A stretch of DNA of 64,000 nt from Brevundimonas sp. (GCF_003248455.1 NZ_QFNM01000022.1:1-64000), one strand, 5' to 3'. Positions 34,407-44,469 are shown, numbered from the stretch's first letter. Program-made: numbers and translations. The notes: generated by a model not told the origin, from the letters alone.

Positions 34407-35660
34407 ATGCCTCCCTCACATCGCAGGCCGCCGCGTTTCGCGGTCGGCTGCGCGCTGGCCGCATTTGCGGCCGTGCTGGCCAGTCCCGCTTGGGCTGACC
34501 CCGCTCCGTCGTTCGCCGAGCTGCTCGCCCAGCTCGATCAAACCCCGGCCACCCTTGAAGCCGGCGCCCTGTCCGACGCCGCTGAAGCGCGTGTCCGCCA
34601 GGCCCGTGTCAGGCCTAATCCGACGATCGCTCTCGACGCCGAAAACGCGTTCGGCACGGGGCCCTTCTCAGGCTACGCCAACGCAGAAACCACCTTGTCG
34701 ATCAGTCAGGACCTTGAGCTCTGGGGACGCCGAACCGCGCGGGTGAATGTCGCCCGCGCGGAAGCCGGAACCGCGGCGCTGCAACGGGACCTCGCCATCA
34801 TCGACGCCGCCGGACGACTCGCACAGGTCTATGCCGATGCGGAAGCCGCTCAACGGCGGGCCGTGCTCGCCGAGGAAAGCCTTACCTTGACCATCGCCGA
34901 TGCGAGGGCCGCCCTCGTTCTTGTCGAAGAAGGCCGTGAGCCACTGCTGCGCGGCATCCAGGGTGAAAGCGAAGCGGCTGCGGCGCGTGCCTCGCGCGAT
35001 GAGGCCGTCGCGGAGCGCGACGCGGCCTTCGCGCGACTGACCGCAGTCGCCATGCTGGCGGCTCCGGTGACGACCATCGACGCCAGCCTGCTGGACCTCG
35101 CGCCTGCCGCCACCTTCGCGGCCCCGGCGGATGCGCCGACCGTTCGCGTCGCCGAGGCTCACCGCGCGGCCGCCGAACGCCGGATCGACGTGGAGCGAAT
35201 CCGCTCGCGCCCGGACATCAACGCCAGCGTCGGTGTCCGTCGATACGAGATGGAGGACGCGACGGCGTTGACTTTCGGCGTCAGCATGCCGCTGCCCCTG
35301 TTCGACCGCAACCGCGGGAACATAGACGCGGCGCAGGCCGACTTCCGGGCTGCGGACGCGCGGCTTCTTGGAGCCCGTCAGGAAGCCCAGGCCGATCGCG
35401 CCGCGGCGCGGGCGCGGCTTGCCGCCTCCGTCAGCCGGGTCTCCGCCGCCGATGCAGGGGTGGCGTCCGCTGAGGAAGCCTACCGTCTGTCGCGGATTGG
35501 AACCGAAGCCGGGAGGATCTCCCAGCTCGAACTGCGGGTCACACGCACCGCCCTGATCTCAGCTCGGACTTCGGCCGTCGATGCACGCCTTGCACGTGTC
35601 CAGGCCGAGATTGAACTCGCGCGCCAGGACGGCCGCGCCCCCTTCCAAGGAGCCCAATGA
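34407..35660 (+). CDS. czcC: Outer-membrane efflux channel CzcC (TolC family)
   Basis: A 417-residue TolC-fold protein with signal peptide (about 1-30, ending AWA). It has two outer-membrane-efflux-protein repeats rich in Ala and Arg helices, including the ISQDLELWGRR segment typical of metal-efflux channels. It carries Zn/Co/Cd from the CzcBA pump out across the outer membrane. Its stop overlaps the czcB start by four bases. Confidence 0.92.
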   Translation: MPPSHRRPPRFAVGCALAAFAAVLASPAWADPAPSFAELLAQLDQTPATLEAGALSDAAEARVRQARVRPNPTIALDAENAFGTGPFSGYANAETTLSISQDLELWGRRTARVNVARAEAGTAALQRDLAIIDAAGRLAQVYADAEAAQRRAVLAEESLTLTIADARAALVLVEEGREPLLRGIQGESEAAAARASRDEAVAERDAAFARLTAVAMLAAPVTTIDASLLDLAPAATFAAPADAPTVRVAEAHRAAAERRIDVERIRSRPDINASVGVRRYEMEDATALTFGVSMPLPLFDRNRGNIDAAQADFRAADARLLGARQEAQADRAAARARLAASVSRVSAADAGVASAEEAYRLSRIGTEAGRISQLELRVTRTALISARTSAVDARLARVQAEIELARQDGRAPFQGAQ

Positions 35661-36868
35661 TGCGCAAGCGCACATCCAACAAGACGTTGCTGATCGGCGG
35701 CGCCGCCGCCGTCGTTCTGCTTGGCGGAGGCGGGCTGTTCCTGCTCACGCGCGGGCCGGACGCCGCTCCAGCCGCCGCCGAGGGTGAGGCGGGTCACGCT
35801 GAAGAAGAGGGCGCTCATGCCGAGGGCGAAGCCGGCCACGAAGGCGAGGCCGAAGCGCCGGAAGGCTTCGTCGCTCTGAGCGCGGCCCAGGCCCAGGCCG
35901 CCAACCTGATCGTGGTCGGCGTCGGTCGGGGAGGGGGCGCCGAAACCCGGCTCTCCGGGCGGGTCGAGCCCATGGTCGACGCGCGCGCCGCTGTGGCGGC
36001 GTCCGTCGGCGGGCGGGTCGAGCGGGTTCTCGTAGCTCCGGGCCAGTCGGTCCGGATCGGTCAGCCCCTGGCGAGCGTCGTCAGCGGTGAAGCGGCGACG
36101 TTCCGCGCGGACGCAGACGCGGCGGCCGCCGAAACTGAAGTGGCGCGCCAGGCTTATCAACGCAACCGCAATCTGGCGGACCAGGGCGTTGTCGCCCGAC
36201 AGGAGGTCGAGGCGTCCCGCGCGCAACTGCTCAGCGCCGAAGCCGGCGCCCGCGCGGCTCGCGCGCGGTCCAGCGCGGCGGGCTCGCCCAACGCTTCGGG
36301 CCGCCTCAGCGTCACCAGCCCCATCACCGGAGTCGTGACCAGCGTCCAGGTCGGACCGGGCGGCTTCGTCGCCCCTGGCGGCGTTGTCGCCGAGGTCACC
36401 AACCCGGCCAGGGTTGAGCTCGTCTTCAACGCGCCGCCTGCTTTGGCCGCCAATGTAAGGGCCGGGGCGCCTCTGCGGGTCAGCAACCCCAGCGGCGACT
36501 TCGACGCCATCGTCACCGGCGTTGCCGCAGGCGCGGGCGGCGAAAGCGGCGCCACGGTCATTCGGGCCCGGCCGACGGGCTCTGTCCTCCCGCCGGCCGG
36601 TTCCGCCGTCACGGGGGCGATCGTGACGGGCGAGACGACCGGCGGTCTCACCGTGCCGACCGAGTCCGTCCAGACCGTCGACGGCAACACCGTCGTCTTC
36701 GTTCAGGTCCCGAACGGCTTCCAGGCCCGTCCGGTGCTCGCCGGTCGTCAGGCCGGGGGGCGGACTGAAATCCTGCGTGGCCTCACCGGGGCTGAACGGG
36801 TCGCCGGCACGAACGCCTTCCTCCTCAAAGCCGAGCTCGCCAAGGGCGAGGCCGAGCACGGTCACTAG
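35657..36868 (+). CDS. czcB: Periplasmic adaptor CzcB (RND membrane fusion protein)
   Basis: A 403-residue membrane fusion protein with one N-terminal membrane span (about 10-30) and a His/Glu-rich stretch (GHAEEEGAHAEGEAGHEGE, about 47-65) that probably binds metal in the periplasm. The lipoyl/barrel-sandwich halves (VGGRVERVLVAPGQSV and SPITGVVTSVQVGPGG) flank a coiled coil. It links CzcA to CzcC. The His-rich N-terminus and the HME1-type partner support Zn/Co/Cd specificity. Confidence 0.93.
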   Translation: MMRKRTSNKTLLIGGAAAVVLLGGGGLFLLTRGPDAAPAAAEGEAGHAEEEGAHAEGEAGHEGEAEAPEGFVALSAAQAQAANLIVVGVGRGGGAETRLSGRVEPMVDARAAVAASVGGRVERVLVAPGQSVRIGQPLASVVSGEAATFRADADAAAAETEVARQAYQRNRNLADQGVVARQEVEASRAQLLSAEAGARAARARSSAAGSPNASGRLSVTSPITGVVTSVQVGPGGFVAPGGVVAEVTNPARVELVFNAPPALAANVRAGAPLRVSNPSGDFDAIVTGVAAGAGGESGATVIRARPTGSVLPPAGSAVTGAIVTGETTGGLTVPTESVQTVDGNTVVFVQVPNGFQARPVLAGRQAGGRTEILRGLTGAERVAGTNAFLLKAELAKGEAEHGH

Positions 36869-36879
36869 GGGCGCACCGC

Positions 36880-39800
36880 ATGTTCAAATTCATCATCGAA
36901 CTCTCGGTCAAATTCCGATGGTTCGTGGTTCTCGCCACGGCGCTTGTCGCGGCCTACGGACTCCTCGAGCTGACACGGCTTCCCATCGACGCCGTGCCGG
37001 ATATCACCAATCGCCAGGTCCAGGTGACCACGGTCGCTCCGGCGCTCGCGCCTGAACAGATCGAACGACAGGTCACCTACCCGATTGAAACCGCCATGGC
37101 CGGCATTCCCGGCCTGACCACGACCCGATCCCTCAGCCGAAACGGCTTCAGCCAGGTCACGGTCATCTTTACCGACCAGACCGACATCTATTTTGCGCGC
37201 CAGCAGGTCGCCGAACGGCTCGCGGGCGCCCGGGAGGCCATGCCTGACGGGGTGGAGCCGACCATGGCCCCGATCACCACGGGCCTCGGTGAAGTGCTGA
37301 TGTGGACGATCGACTACAAGCCATTCAACAGTCAGAACCTCGCCAAGCCTGGCGAGCCGGGCTGGCAGGCGGGCGGAGCCTATCTGACGCCCGAAGGCGA
37401 TCTGCTTTCGACCCCGCAGCAGCGCGCCACCTATCTGCGCACCGTGCAGGACTGGATCGTCGCGCCGCAAATGCGGACCGCCCCCGGTCTCGCCGGCGTC
37501 GACACCGTCGGCGGCTATGTGAAGGAGTATGCGGTCCGTCCGGACGCGGCGCGCCTTTCCGCCTACGGCCTGGGCATGGGCGACCTTATCCAGGCCCTCG
37601 ATCGCGCCAACACTCAGGCCGGCGCAGGCTATATCCAGCGCGCTGGCGAAGCTCTGACGGTCCGCACCGACGCCTTGGCCTCCACCGTGGAAGATCTGGC
37701 TCAGGCGCCGGTCGTCAACCGGAACGGCCTGATCGTGCGGGTCGCCGATGTCGCCACGGTCGAGATCGGCCAGGCTCCGCGCCTGGGCGGCGCCAGCCGT
37801 GACGGCCACGAGGCCGTGCTCGGAACGGCGCTGATGATCGCGGGCGGCAACAGCCGCACCGTGGCCCAGGCGGCCGGGGAGCGACTCGATGAGGTTCGCA
37901 AGACTCTGCCCGCAGGGATCGAGGCGGTGACGGTCCTTGACCGTAGCGCCCTGGTCAACTCGACCATCTCGACCGTGGCCCGCAACCTCACCGAGGGCGC
38001 CCTTCTGGTCATCGTCGTGCTGTTCCTGCTGCTCGGAAACATTCGTGCGGCCAGCATCACGGCCTTGATGATCCCGATCAGCTTCCTGTTCGCCGTCATC
38101 GGCATGAATAGGTTTGGCATCAGTGGAAACCTGATGAGCTTGGGCGCGCTGGACTTCGGCCTTCTGGTCGATGGGGCGGTCATCGTCGTTGAAAGCACCT
38201 TGTTGATGCTGTCGCAGCGGCGGATCGATCTGGGACGGGCTCTGACCCGTCGGGAACGCCTTGATGTCGCCGTGGCCGCAGCTCGCAAGATGGTCAAGCC
38301 AGCCGCCTTCGGTCAGCTGATTATCCTGCTCGTCTTCACCCCCTTGCTGATGCTCGAGGGCGTCGAGGGCAAGACGTTCGTCCCCATGGGCGCAACGGTC
38401 ATGCTGGCGCTCGTCGGCGCCTTCATCTTCTCCTTCACCTTCGTTCCGGCCATGACGGCCCTGCTGGTGCGGGACCCCAAGAAGGTCGAGACCGACGAAC
38501 ACGGCCAAGCCCACGAACATGAGACCTTCCTGCTCCGCCACGCGCGGCGTTGGATCCAGCCGGCCATCCGCGCCGCCGTCGATCGTCCTAAGATCGTGCT
38601 GATCTCGGCACTCGGCGCGGTTGTTGTCGGTGGTCTGGCCTTCTCGTCCCTGGGACGGGAGTTCATCCCCACTCTGGACGAGGGCGACATCGCCATGCAG
38701 GCGCTGCGTGTTCCCTCGGCGTCGCTGGAACAGTCCCTCGCCATGCAGATGGCGTTGGAACGGGTCATCACCGCCCAGCCGGAAGTCGAGACCATGTTCT
38801 CCAGGACCGGCACCGCCGAGGCTGCCGTCGACCCGATGCCGCCCAACATTTCGGACAGCGTCATCGTTCTGAAGGACCGCAAGGACTGGCCGGATTCAGG
38901 TCTCGAGAAGGAAGCCTTGCTCGAGCGGTTCGAAGAGCTCGCCAACCAACAGATCGGGAATAATTTCGAGTTCAGCCAACCCATCGAGCTCCGCTTCAAC
39001 GAACTCATTTCCGGGGTCCGGACCGACCTCGCGGTCATGGTCTACGGCGATGACTTCGACACCATGCAGCGGGTCGCTGATGAGGTGGCCGGCGTACTGC
39101 GGCAGACCACCGGCTCCGCCGACGTTCGCGTCGAACAAGCGTCGGGCTTGCCGACGCTCACGGTCAGCGTCGATCGGTTCGCGGCGGCCAGCTACGGCCT
39201 GTCCGCAGCCGACGTTTCTGAAGCGGTCTCGGCCGCCATCGGCGGCGCGGAGGCCGGCCGGATTTTCGAGGGCGACCGTCGCTTCGACGTCGTCGTCCGT
39301 CTTCCGGACGATGCGCGCAACGATCCGGCGGCGCTCGCGGCCCTGCCGATCGTCTCTTCGACAGGCGTAACCGTGCCGCTGTCTTCGGTAGCCCGTATCC
39401 AAAGCGCCGAGGGGCCGAACCAGATCAGCCGCAACGACGGTAGCCGACGGATGGTGGTCCAGGCCAACGTTCGCGGCCGGGATCTGGGCGGCTTCGTCAC
39501 CGACGCACAAACCAAGGTGGACCAAATCCAGCTCCCGCCGGGCGTCCGCCTGACCTGGGGCGGTCAGTTCGAGAACCTCAAACGGGCCGAACAACGGCTG
39601 GGCCTGGTTATTCCGATCGTCTTCGTCCTGATCGGTGTGCTGCTGTTTATGGCTCTGGGGTCGTTCTCCGAGGCTGGGCTGGTCTTCGCCTGCGTGCCCT
39701 TGGCCTTGATCGGCGGCGCCTTGGCGCTTCTCATGCGAGGGATGCCGTTCTCGGTGTCTGCGGCCGTTGGCTTCATCGCCGTCTCGGGTGTGGCGACCCT

Positions 39801-40101
39801 GAACGGACTTGTTTTGATGCAGGCCATTCGCGAGCGATTGCAGGCGGGGCTCGCGCCCCGGGACGCGGCGATCGAAGGGGCGTCCAGCCGATTGCGTGCG
39901 GTGTTGACGACAGCCTTGGTCGCCATTGTCGGCTTCATCCCGATGGCGCTCGCCCACGGCGCGGGGGCCGAGGTTCAGAAGCCTCTGGCGACGGTCGTCA
40001 TCGGCGGCCTTCTGACCGCGACGGCCCTGACCCTGCTGGTCCTGCCGACCTTCGCGGCCAAGGCGGTGCGTCATCGCAAGGACGAGGGGGTTGAGGATTG
40101 A
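36880..40101 (+). CDS. czcA: CzcA heavy-metal RND efflux pump
   Basis: A 1073-residue proton-driven inner-membrane transporter with about 12 spans and two large periplasmic domains. The span-4 signature GALDFGLLVDGAVIVVE is that of the HME1 group (Co, Zn, Cd). LTRLPIDAVPDITNRQVQV and FIPTLDEGDIAMQ are conserved CzcA segments. It forms a complex with CzcB and CzcC. The downstream CDF gene starts by a TTGA overlap, so the operon continues. Length is normal. Confidence 0.96.
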   Translation: MFKFIIELSVKFRWFVVLATALVAAYGLLELTRLPIDAVPDITNRQVQVTTVAPALAPEQIERQVTYPIETAMAGIPGLTTTRSLSRNGFSQVTVIFTDQTDIYFARQQVAERLAGAREAMPDGVEPTMAPITTGLGEVLMWTIDYKPFNSQNLAKPGEPGWQAGGAYLTPEGDLLSTPQQRATYLRTVQDWIVAPQMRTAPGLAGVDTVGGYVKEYAVRPDAARLSAYGLGMGDLIQALDRANTQAGAGYIQRAGEALTVRTDALASTVEDLAQAPVVNRNGLIVRVADVATVEIGQAPRLGGASRDGHEAVLGTALMIAGGNSRTVAQAAGERLDEVRKTLPAGIEAVTVLDRSALVNSTISTVARNLTEGALLVIVVLFLLLGNIRAASITALMIPISFLFAVIGMNRFGISGNLMSLGALDFGLLVDGAVIVVESTLLMLSQRRIDLGRALTRRERLDVAVAAARKMVKPAAFGQLIILLVFTPLLMLEGVEGKTFVPMGATVMLALVGAFIFSFTFVPAMTALLVRDPKKVETDEHGQAHEHETFLLRHARRWIQPAIRAAVDRPKIVLISALGAVVVGGLAFSSLGREFIPTLDEGDIAMQALRVPSASLEQSLAMQMALERVITAQPEVETMFSRTGTAEAAVDPMPPNISDSVIVLKDRKDWPDSGLEKEALLERFEELANQQIGNNFEFSQPIELRFNELISGVRTDLAVMVYGDDFDTMQRVADEVAGVLRQTTGSADVRVEQASGLPTLTVSVDRFAAASYGLSAADVSEAVSAAIGGAEAGRIFEGDRRFDVVVRLPDDARNDPAALAALPIVSSTGVTVPLSSVARIQSAEGPNQISRNDGSRRMVVQANVRGRDLGGFVTDAQTKVDQIQLPPGVRLTWGGQFENLKRAEQRLGLVIPIVFVLIGVLLFMALGSFSEAGLVFACVPLALIGGALALLMRGMPFSVSAAVGFIAVSGVATLNGLVLMQAIRERLQAGLAPRDAAIEGASSRLRAVLTTALVAIVGFIPMALAHGAGAEVQKPLATVVIGGLLTATALTLLVLPTFAAKAVRHRKDEGVED

Positions 40102-40700
40102 TTGCTCGCACTCAGGATGACCGTCAGCAGCGACGCACGTTGCTGACGGTTCTCGCGCTCAACGCGGGCCTGGCATTAGCGCTCGGGATCGGCGGCTTGT
40201 CCGCCGATTCCAGCGCTCTGCTGGCCAATGCAGTGGACAACGCCTCGGACGCTGCTGTCTATCTGATCAGCTTTCTCGCGATCGGTCGGCCTGGTTCGTG
40301 GAAGCGGGGGGCGGCGCGCCTCTCGGGCGTCATGCTCCTTATCTTCGGCGCTGGCGTCCTTCTGGACGCGGGTCGTCGATTCCTCATCGGGACCGAACCG
40401 ATCGGCCCGACCATGATGGGACTCTCGGTCGTCGCAGCGATCATCAACCTGATCTGCCTGCAGTTGATCCGCCGTCAGCACAGCGGCGACGTCAACATGA
40501 AGGCTGCCGAGACGTTCAGCTTTAACGACTTCGCCTCCAACGGGGGAATCCTCGTCGCCGGGGCCCTGGTGCTCTGGCTCGGCCAGGCGTGGCCGGACCT
40601 CGTCGTCGGCGTCCTCGTGGCCGCCATCGCGTTGAAGGGCGGCGTGGATATCCTGCGCGATGCGGCTAAGGATCGTCCGGCTGAGGGGGAGGGGCAATGA
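40098..40700 (+). CDS. Cation diffusion facilitator transporter (CzcD/ZitB type, membrane part only)
   Basis: A 200-residue transporter with about six spans. The metal-site helix DNASDAAVYLISFLA supplies the two Asp residues, and ETFSFNDFASNGG supplies the span-5 ligands. No cytosolic C-terminal domain is present, as in the short CDF branch. Starts with TTG within the czcA stop. It would move Zn or Co from cytosol to periplasm, where CzcCBA exports it. Confidence 0.88.
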   Translation: MIARTQDDRQQRRTLLTVLALNAGLALALGIGGLSADSSALLANAVDNASDAAVYLISFLAIGRPGSWKRGAARLSGVMLLIFGAGVLLDAGRRFLIGTEPIGPTMMGLSVVAAIINLICLQLIRRQHSGDVNMKAAETFSFNDFASNGGILVAGALVLWLGQAWPDLVVGVLVAAIALKGGVDILRDAAKDRPAEGEGQ

Positions 40701-41386
40701 TGCCGCTCGAGCCCTCCGACAGCGTCTCCAAGCCCGCAAGCCCCGCTTTGTCCGGCTCCTCGCCCCCTGATGACGCCTGTCGATCAGCGGTCGATATCCA
40801 ATCCGTTCAACGATGGCGCAAGGCGGGCATTCTCGTCGGGGGCCTGCTTCTTGTCGTCTGCGCGGCGCTCGTCACATCCTGGCCCTTGCTCGAACATCCT
40901 GTCGAGCATCTGGGCCTGATCGCCATCATGGTTTGCATCATCGGTCGGGCTTGGTGTTCCCTTTACATCGGTGGCCGCAAGAAACAGGAGATCATATCCG
41001 CAGGACCGTATTCGGTCAGCCGCAATCCGCTGTACGTCTTCAGCTTCATCGGCGCGTTTGGCATCGGCGCCCAGTCCGGCAGCCTTAGCGTCGGTTTGGT
41101 CTTCGGATTAGCCTGCTGGGTGGTGTTTCGCATCGTGGTCGGCCGCGAAGAACGCTTCCTCTCCGACGCCTTTGGACACGACTACCAAGCTTACCGTGAG
41201 CGCACCCCTCGGTTCCTGCCCAAGCTCTCCCTATGGCGCGACGAGGCGGAAATCATGATCCGGCCGGTATTCTTCGTCCGCACGGTGCGCGACGGCTTCG
41301 TCTTTCTCCTAGCGCTTCCGCTTTTCGAAGCGATTGAGCAGCTCCAGCGGCTCGGGGGCTTTAATGCCGTCGTGCCCGTGCCCTGA
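40697..41386 (+). CDS. Isoprenylcysteine methyltransferase-like membrane protein
   Basis: A 229-residue membrane protein of the ICMT/phospholipid methyltransferase fold. Diagnostic: GPYSVSRNPLYVFSFIG and REERFLSDAFGHDYQAYRERTPRFLP near the SAM site. About five hydrophobic spans. Such genes occur in czc and P-type ATPase operons of proteobacteria, where their substrate is unknown. Overlaps the CDF stop by four bases. The extra C-terminal segment (about 195-220) is unusual. Confidence 0.85.
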   Translation: MMPLEPSDSVSKPASPALSGSSPPDDACRSAVDIQSVQRWRKAGILVGGLLLVVCAALVTSWPLLEHPVEHLGLIAIMVCIIGRAWCSLYIGGRKKQEIISAGPYSVSRNPLYVFSFIGAFGIGAQSGSLSVGLVFGLACWVVFRIVVGREERFLSDAFGHDYQAYRERTPRFLPKLSLWRDEAEIMIRPVFFVRTVRDGFVFLLALPLFEAIEQLQRLGGFNAVVPVP

Positions 41387-41402
41387 GGTCGGGAGAACCG
41401 GG

Positions 41403-41540
41403 ATGACCACCTGCGAGCGGATCGCGCTGGAACCCGCTGGCCCGGCGCGCCTTCGCCCGTGTCGCTATCCCGCCCCCTCGATCGCGGCGGTCGCCGCAAG
41501 CAGCCGCGATTCCCAACCCGCAACGGGACCCTATTTATGA
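41403..41540 (+). CDS. Possible coupled leader peptide before the P1B-4 ATPase
   Basis: A 45-codon frame, MTTCERIALEPAGPAR onward, with two Cys and many Pro/Ala. A GGGAG site lies seven bases before the ATG, and its TGA overlaps the ATPase ATG (ATGA). It may serve only to couple translation. No homology recognised; could also be chance. Confidence 0.3.
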   Translation: MTTCERIALEPAGPARLRPCRYPAPSIAAVAASSRDSQPATGPYL

Positions 41541-43603
41541 CCAGCACAACACTGCCGGACCATCTCCACACCAAGTCCGAGGAGCACGATCACGGTGGCG
41601 TTCTAGGCTCCAATACGGAGCTGATCTTCGCCCTGACAAGTGGCCTTGCTCTGGGCCTTGGATTCGCCCTCGAGAAACTCGCAACGGGCCTTCCCGCTTG
41701 GATTCCCCTCGCCCTCTTCCTGATCGCCTACATCTTCGGCGGCTTTTTTACGGTGCGAGAAGCGTTCGAGAACCTCCGCCAGAAGCGCTTCGAGATCGAT
41801 ACCTTGATGCTCGTCGCAGCCGCAGGTGCGGCGGCGCTCGGGGCCTGGGCCGAAGGCGCTCTCCTGCTGTTTCTGTTCAGCATCGGCCACGCGCTCGAAC
41901 ACTACGCCATGGGCCGCGCCAAACGCGCGATCGAGGCCCTGGCCGAGCTTGCCCCCCGGACAGCCCATGTGCGACGCGACGGGCAGGTCGTCGAATTGCC
42001 TGTCGAAGATTTGGTCGTCGGCGACACCGTGGTGGTGCGTCCAAACGAACGACTGCCCGCTGATGGCTTTGTCGTGGTCGGCACCACAAGCATCAACCAA
42101 GCCCCCGTGACCGGCGAAAGCATGCCTGTCGACAAGCAGCCCGTCGCGGATCCCGAGGCGGCGCGGGCGAGACCGGCCCAGGTCGGATCGCCGTCTCTCG
42201 TCTTCGCGGGCACCATCAATGGCTCAGGCGCCATCGAGATTGAGACGACCCGCACATCGAGCGACACCACCCTGGCCAAGGTGGTTCGGATGGTGAGTGA
42301 GGCCGAGACGCAGAAGTCGCCGACCCAGCGCTTCACGGACAGGTTCGAACGCATCTTCGTGCCTGTGGTGCTGGCGCTCGCCTTTGTCCTGCTGTTCGCC
42401 TGGGTCGTCGTCGATGAGCCGTTCCGCGACAGCTTCTATCGCGCCATGGCCGTGCTGGTCGCCGCGAGTCCTTGCGCGCTCGCCATCGCCACCCCGAGCG
42501 CCGTCCTCTCGGGCGTCGCCCGTGCGGCGCGCGCCGGTGTCCTGATCAAGGGCGGCGCGCCGTTGGAGAACCTCGGCTCGCTCAACGCCATCGCCTTCGA
42601 CAAGACCGGCACCCTGACCGAGGGACGGCCGCGGATCACCGACGTCATGACGGTGCGCGGGACGAAGGAGGGCGATCTTCTGGCGGTCGCTGTGGCGGTC
42701 GAACGGCTCAGCGACCACCCGTTGGCGGAGGCCATCGCGCGCGACGGTGGCGCACGCTTGCGCGATACGATCATCCCGGCCGCGATCGACCTCAAGAGCC
42801 TGACGGGCAAGGGCGTGACCGCCCAGCTGCACGGCGAGACGATCTGGATAGGGAAGCCGGAGATGTTCGGCGTCGACGGCGTAGCGCCGCTCGGCGACGA
42901 AACAACCTCTGTCGTCGCTCAGTTGCGACTGCAGGGGCGAACCCTGATGGTGGTGCGACGCGGCACGCGCGATCTCGGTGTCATTGGGCTTCTTGATACG
43001 CCTCGCCCAGCAGCGCGGCCGACGCTGACCGCTCTTCGCGCCCTCGGCATCGGGCGAATGATCATGATCTCGGGCGATCACCAGAAGGCCGCACAGGCGA
43101 TCGCCGGACAGGTCGGCCTGACAGAGGCTTGGGGCGACCTCATGCCCGAGGACAAGGTCGACGCCATCAAACGCCTTCGCGCTGACGGCAAGATTGCCAT
43201 GGTCGGCGACGGGGTGAACGACGCCCCGGCCATGGCCACGGCGACCGTCGGTATCGCGATGGGCGCGGCTGGCTCCGATGTTGCGCTTGAGACCGCCGAC
43301 GTCGCCTTGATGTCCGACGACCTGTCGCAGCTGCCCTTCACCGTCGGTCTCAGCCGACAGACGCGGCGCATCATTCTCCAGAATCTCTACGTCAGTCTCG
43401 GAATCGTCGCCTTCCTTGTGCCGGCGACGATCCTCGGCCTTGGCATCGGCCCTGCCGTGGCGCTCCACGAGGGGTCGACCCTGCTGGTGGTGTTCAACGC
43501 TCTGCGCCTGCTCGGCTACCGCGACCGAACGGCGCCCATCCTTCCCAGTGCAATCCCGGCCGCCCCCGTGGCCCCGCCGGCTCTCTCGAGGACATCGTCA
43601 TGA
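41537..43603 (+). CDS. P1B-4-type heavy-metal ATPase (Zn/Co/Cd exporter)
   Basis: A 688-residue P-type ATPase. The membrane metal motif is SPC (S311-P312-C313) and span 8 has HEGST, the pair that defines the P1B-4 group (Co, Zn, Fe, Cd). Phosphorylation site D355 in DKTGT, actuator TGES and hinge GDGVNDAP are complete. There is no HMA domain; the N-terminus has only His residues (HLHTKSEEHDHGG). The ATG at 41537 is chosen because it overlaps the preceding small frame. The next gene overlaps by four bases. Confidence 0.94.
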   Translation: MTSTTLPDHLHTKSEEHDHGGVLGSNTELIFALTSGLALGLGFALEKLATGLPAWIPLALFLIAYIFGGFFTVREAFENLRQKRFEIDTLMLVAAAGAAALGAWAEGALLLFLFSIGHALEHYAMGRAKRAIEALAELAPRTAHVRRDGQVVELPVEDLVVGDTVVVRPNERLPADGFVVVGTTSINQAPVTGESMPVDKQPVADPEAARARPAQVGSPSLVFAGTINGSGAIEIETTRTSSDTTLAKVVRMVSEAETQKSPTQRFTDRFERIFVPVVLALAFVLLFAWVVVDEPFRDSFYRAMAVLVAASPCALAIATPSAVLSGVARAARAGVLIKGGAPLENLGSLNAIAFDKTGTLTEGRPRITDVMTVRGTKEGDLLAVAVAVERLSDHPLAEAIARDGGARLRDTIIPAAIDLKSLTGKGVTAQLHGETIWIGKPEMFGVDGVAPLGDETTSVVAQLRLQGRTLMVVRRGTRDLGVIGLLDTPRPAARPTLTALRALGIGRMIMISGDHQKAAQAIAGQVGLTEAWGDLMPEDKVDAIKRLRADGKIAMVGDGVNDAPAMATATVGIAMGAAGSDVALETADVALMSDDLSQLPFTVGLSRQTRRIILQNLYVSLGIVAFLVPATILGLGIGPAVALHEGSTLLVVFNALRLLGYRDRTAPILPSAIPAAPVAPPALSRTSS

Positions 43604-44043
43604 AGCCTTTCGGATGGATTTCCGTCATCGCCGTCTTTCTCGCCCTGTCGGTCTTCGCCTTCGGGATGATCTCGCGGCAAACCCGCGAGGTCCCTGCGGC
43701 GCCGTCGGCGGCTGACTCTCGCCCGAGCGACACCGAGGCAAGCCACGCTGGCGAGACCACGGACAGCCCATCGACTCGCGCCTATCGCGAGGCCAGCGCG
43801 AAGATGCACCAGGCCATGAGCATCAACTACACGGGCGACGCCGACATCGACTTCCTGCGCGGAATGATCGCCCACCACGAGGGTGCGCTCGCAATGGCCA
43901 AGGTCGCCGTCGAGCATGGCGAAGCCCGCGACGTGCGTAATCTGGCCGATGAGATCATTGCGGCCCAGGAATCCGAAATTGTCCGGATGAGAATCCTTCT
44001 TGCGCGCCATGAGGACACGCCCGCGCCCAACGCAAGGCCCTGA
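43600..44043 (+). CDS. DUF305 (CopM-like) periplasmic protein
   Basis: A 147-residue protein with an N-terminal hydrophobic anchor or signal (about 5-22). The DUF305 core comprises KMHQAMSINYTGDADIDF, FLRGMIAHHEGALAMAKV and ARDVRNLADEIIAAQESEI. His and Met residues in MHQAM and MIAHHEGA are candidate copper or silver ligands. Probably periplasmic. Overlaps the ATPase stop by four bases, so coupled to metal export. Confidence 0.9.
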   Translation: MKPFGWISVIAVFLALSVFAFGMISRQTREVPAAPSAADSRPSDTEASHAGETTDSPSTRAYREASAKMHQAMSINYTGDADIDFLRGMIAHHEGALAMAKVAVEHGEARDVRNLADEIIAAQESEIVRMRILLARHEDTPAPNARP

Positions 44044-44046
44044 CGC

Positions 44047-44469
44047 ATGGCCGGCAAACGCTTCACCGTGCGCGGCCGGAGCATTCGTTGGCGGGAAGGC
44101 CGCTATCGCCAACGAGGTAGGCGGCGGCTCCAGGCGCGCCCGCTGAAGCCACGGCCCGTGCTCGATACGCTCGTCGCCATCGGGGTCAGCCTGTTCGCAG
44201 GAGGCCTGGTCTTCTGCATGGCCCTTCTGCTGCTGGGCGCACACAAGGTGCCGCTGCATTTTGGTTACGGGGCCATTCTGGGCGGCGTGATCGGCTGCTC
44301 GTTTGTGTTTGGACCCCGCGATAGGCCCGGACTGATGGTCGTCGGAGGCTTGGTCGTCGTTTGGGTTTTGGGAACGGCCGTCCTCTACGCTTCGCGAGAC
44401 CAGATCGTCCTGCGTCCACATGAGCACCGCAGCGCCGCCGCCAAGTCTGCGCCACGGAAGGCTGACTGA
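44047..44469 (+). CDS. Inner-membrane protein, unknown function
   Basis: A 140-residue protein with a very Arg-rich N-terminus (about 1-37) and three hydrophobic segments (about 40-62, 70-86, 96-112), then a His/Lys tail. No family recognised. The positive N-terminus suggests cytosolic orientation. Three bases after the DUF305 gene and directly abutting the acyltransferase gene, so part of the czc operon. Confidence 0.65.
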   Translation: MAGKRFTVRGRSIRWREGRYRQRGRRRLQARPLKPRPVLDTLVAIGVSLFAGGLVFCMALLLLGAHKVPLHFGYGAILGGVIGCSFVFGPRDRPGLMVVGGLVVVWVLGTAVLYASRDQIVLRPHEHRSAAAKSAPRKAD

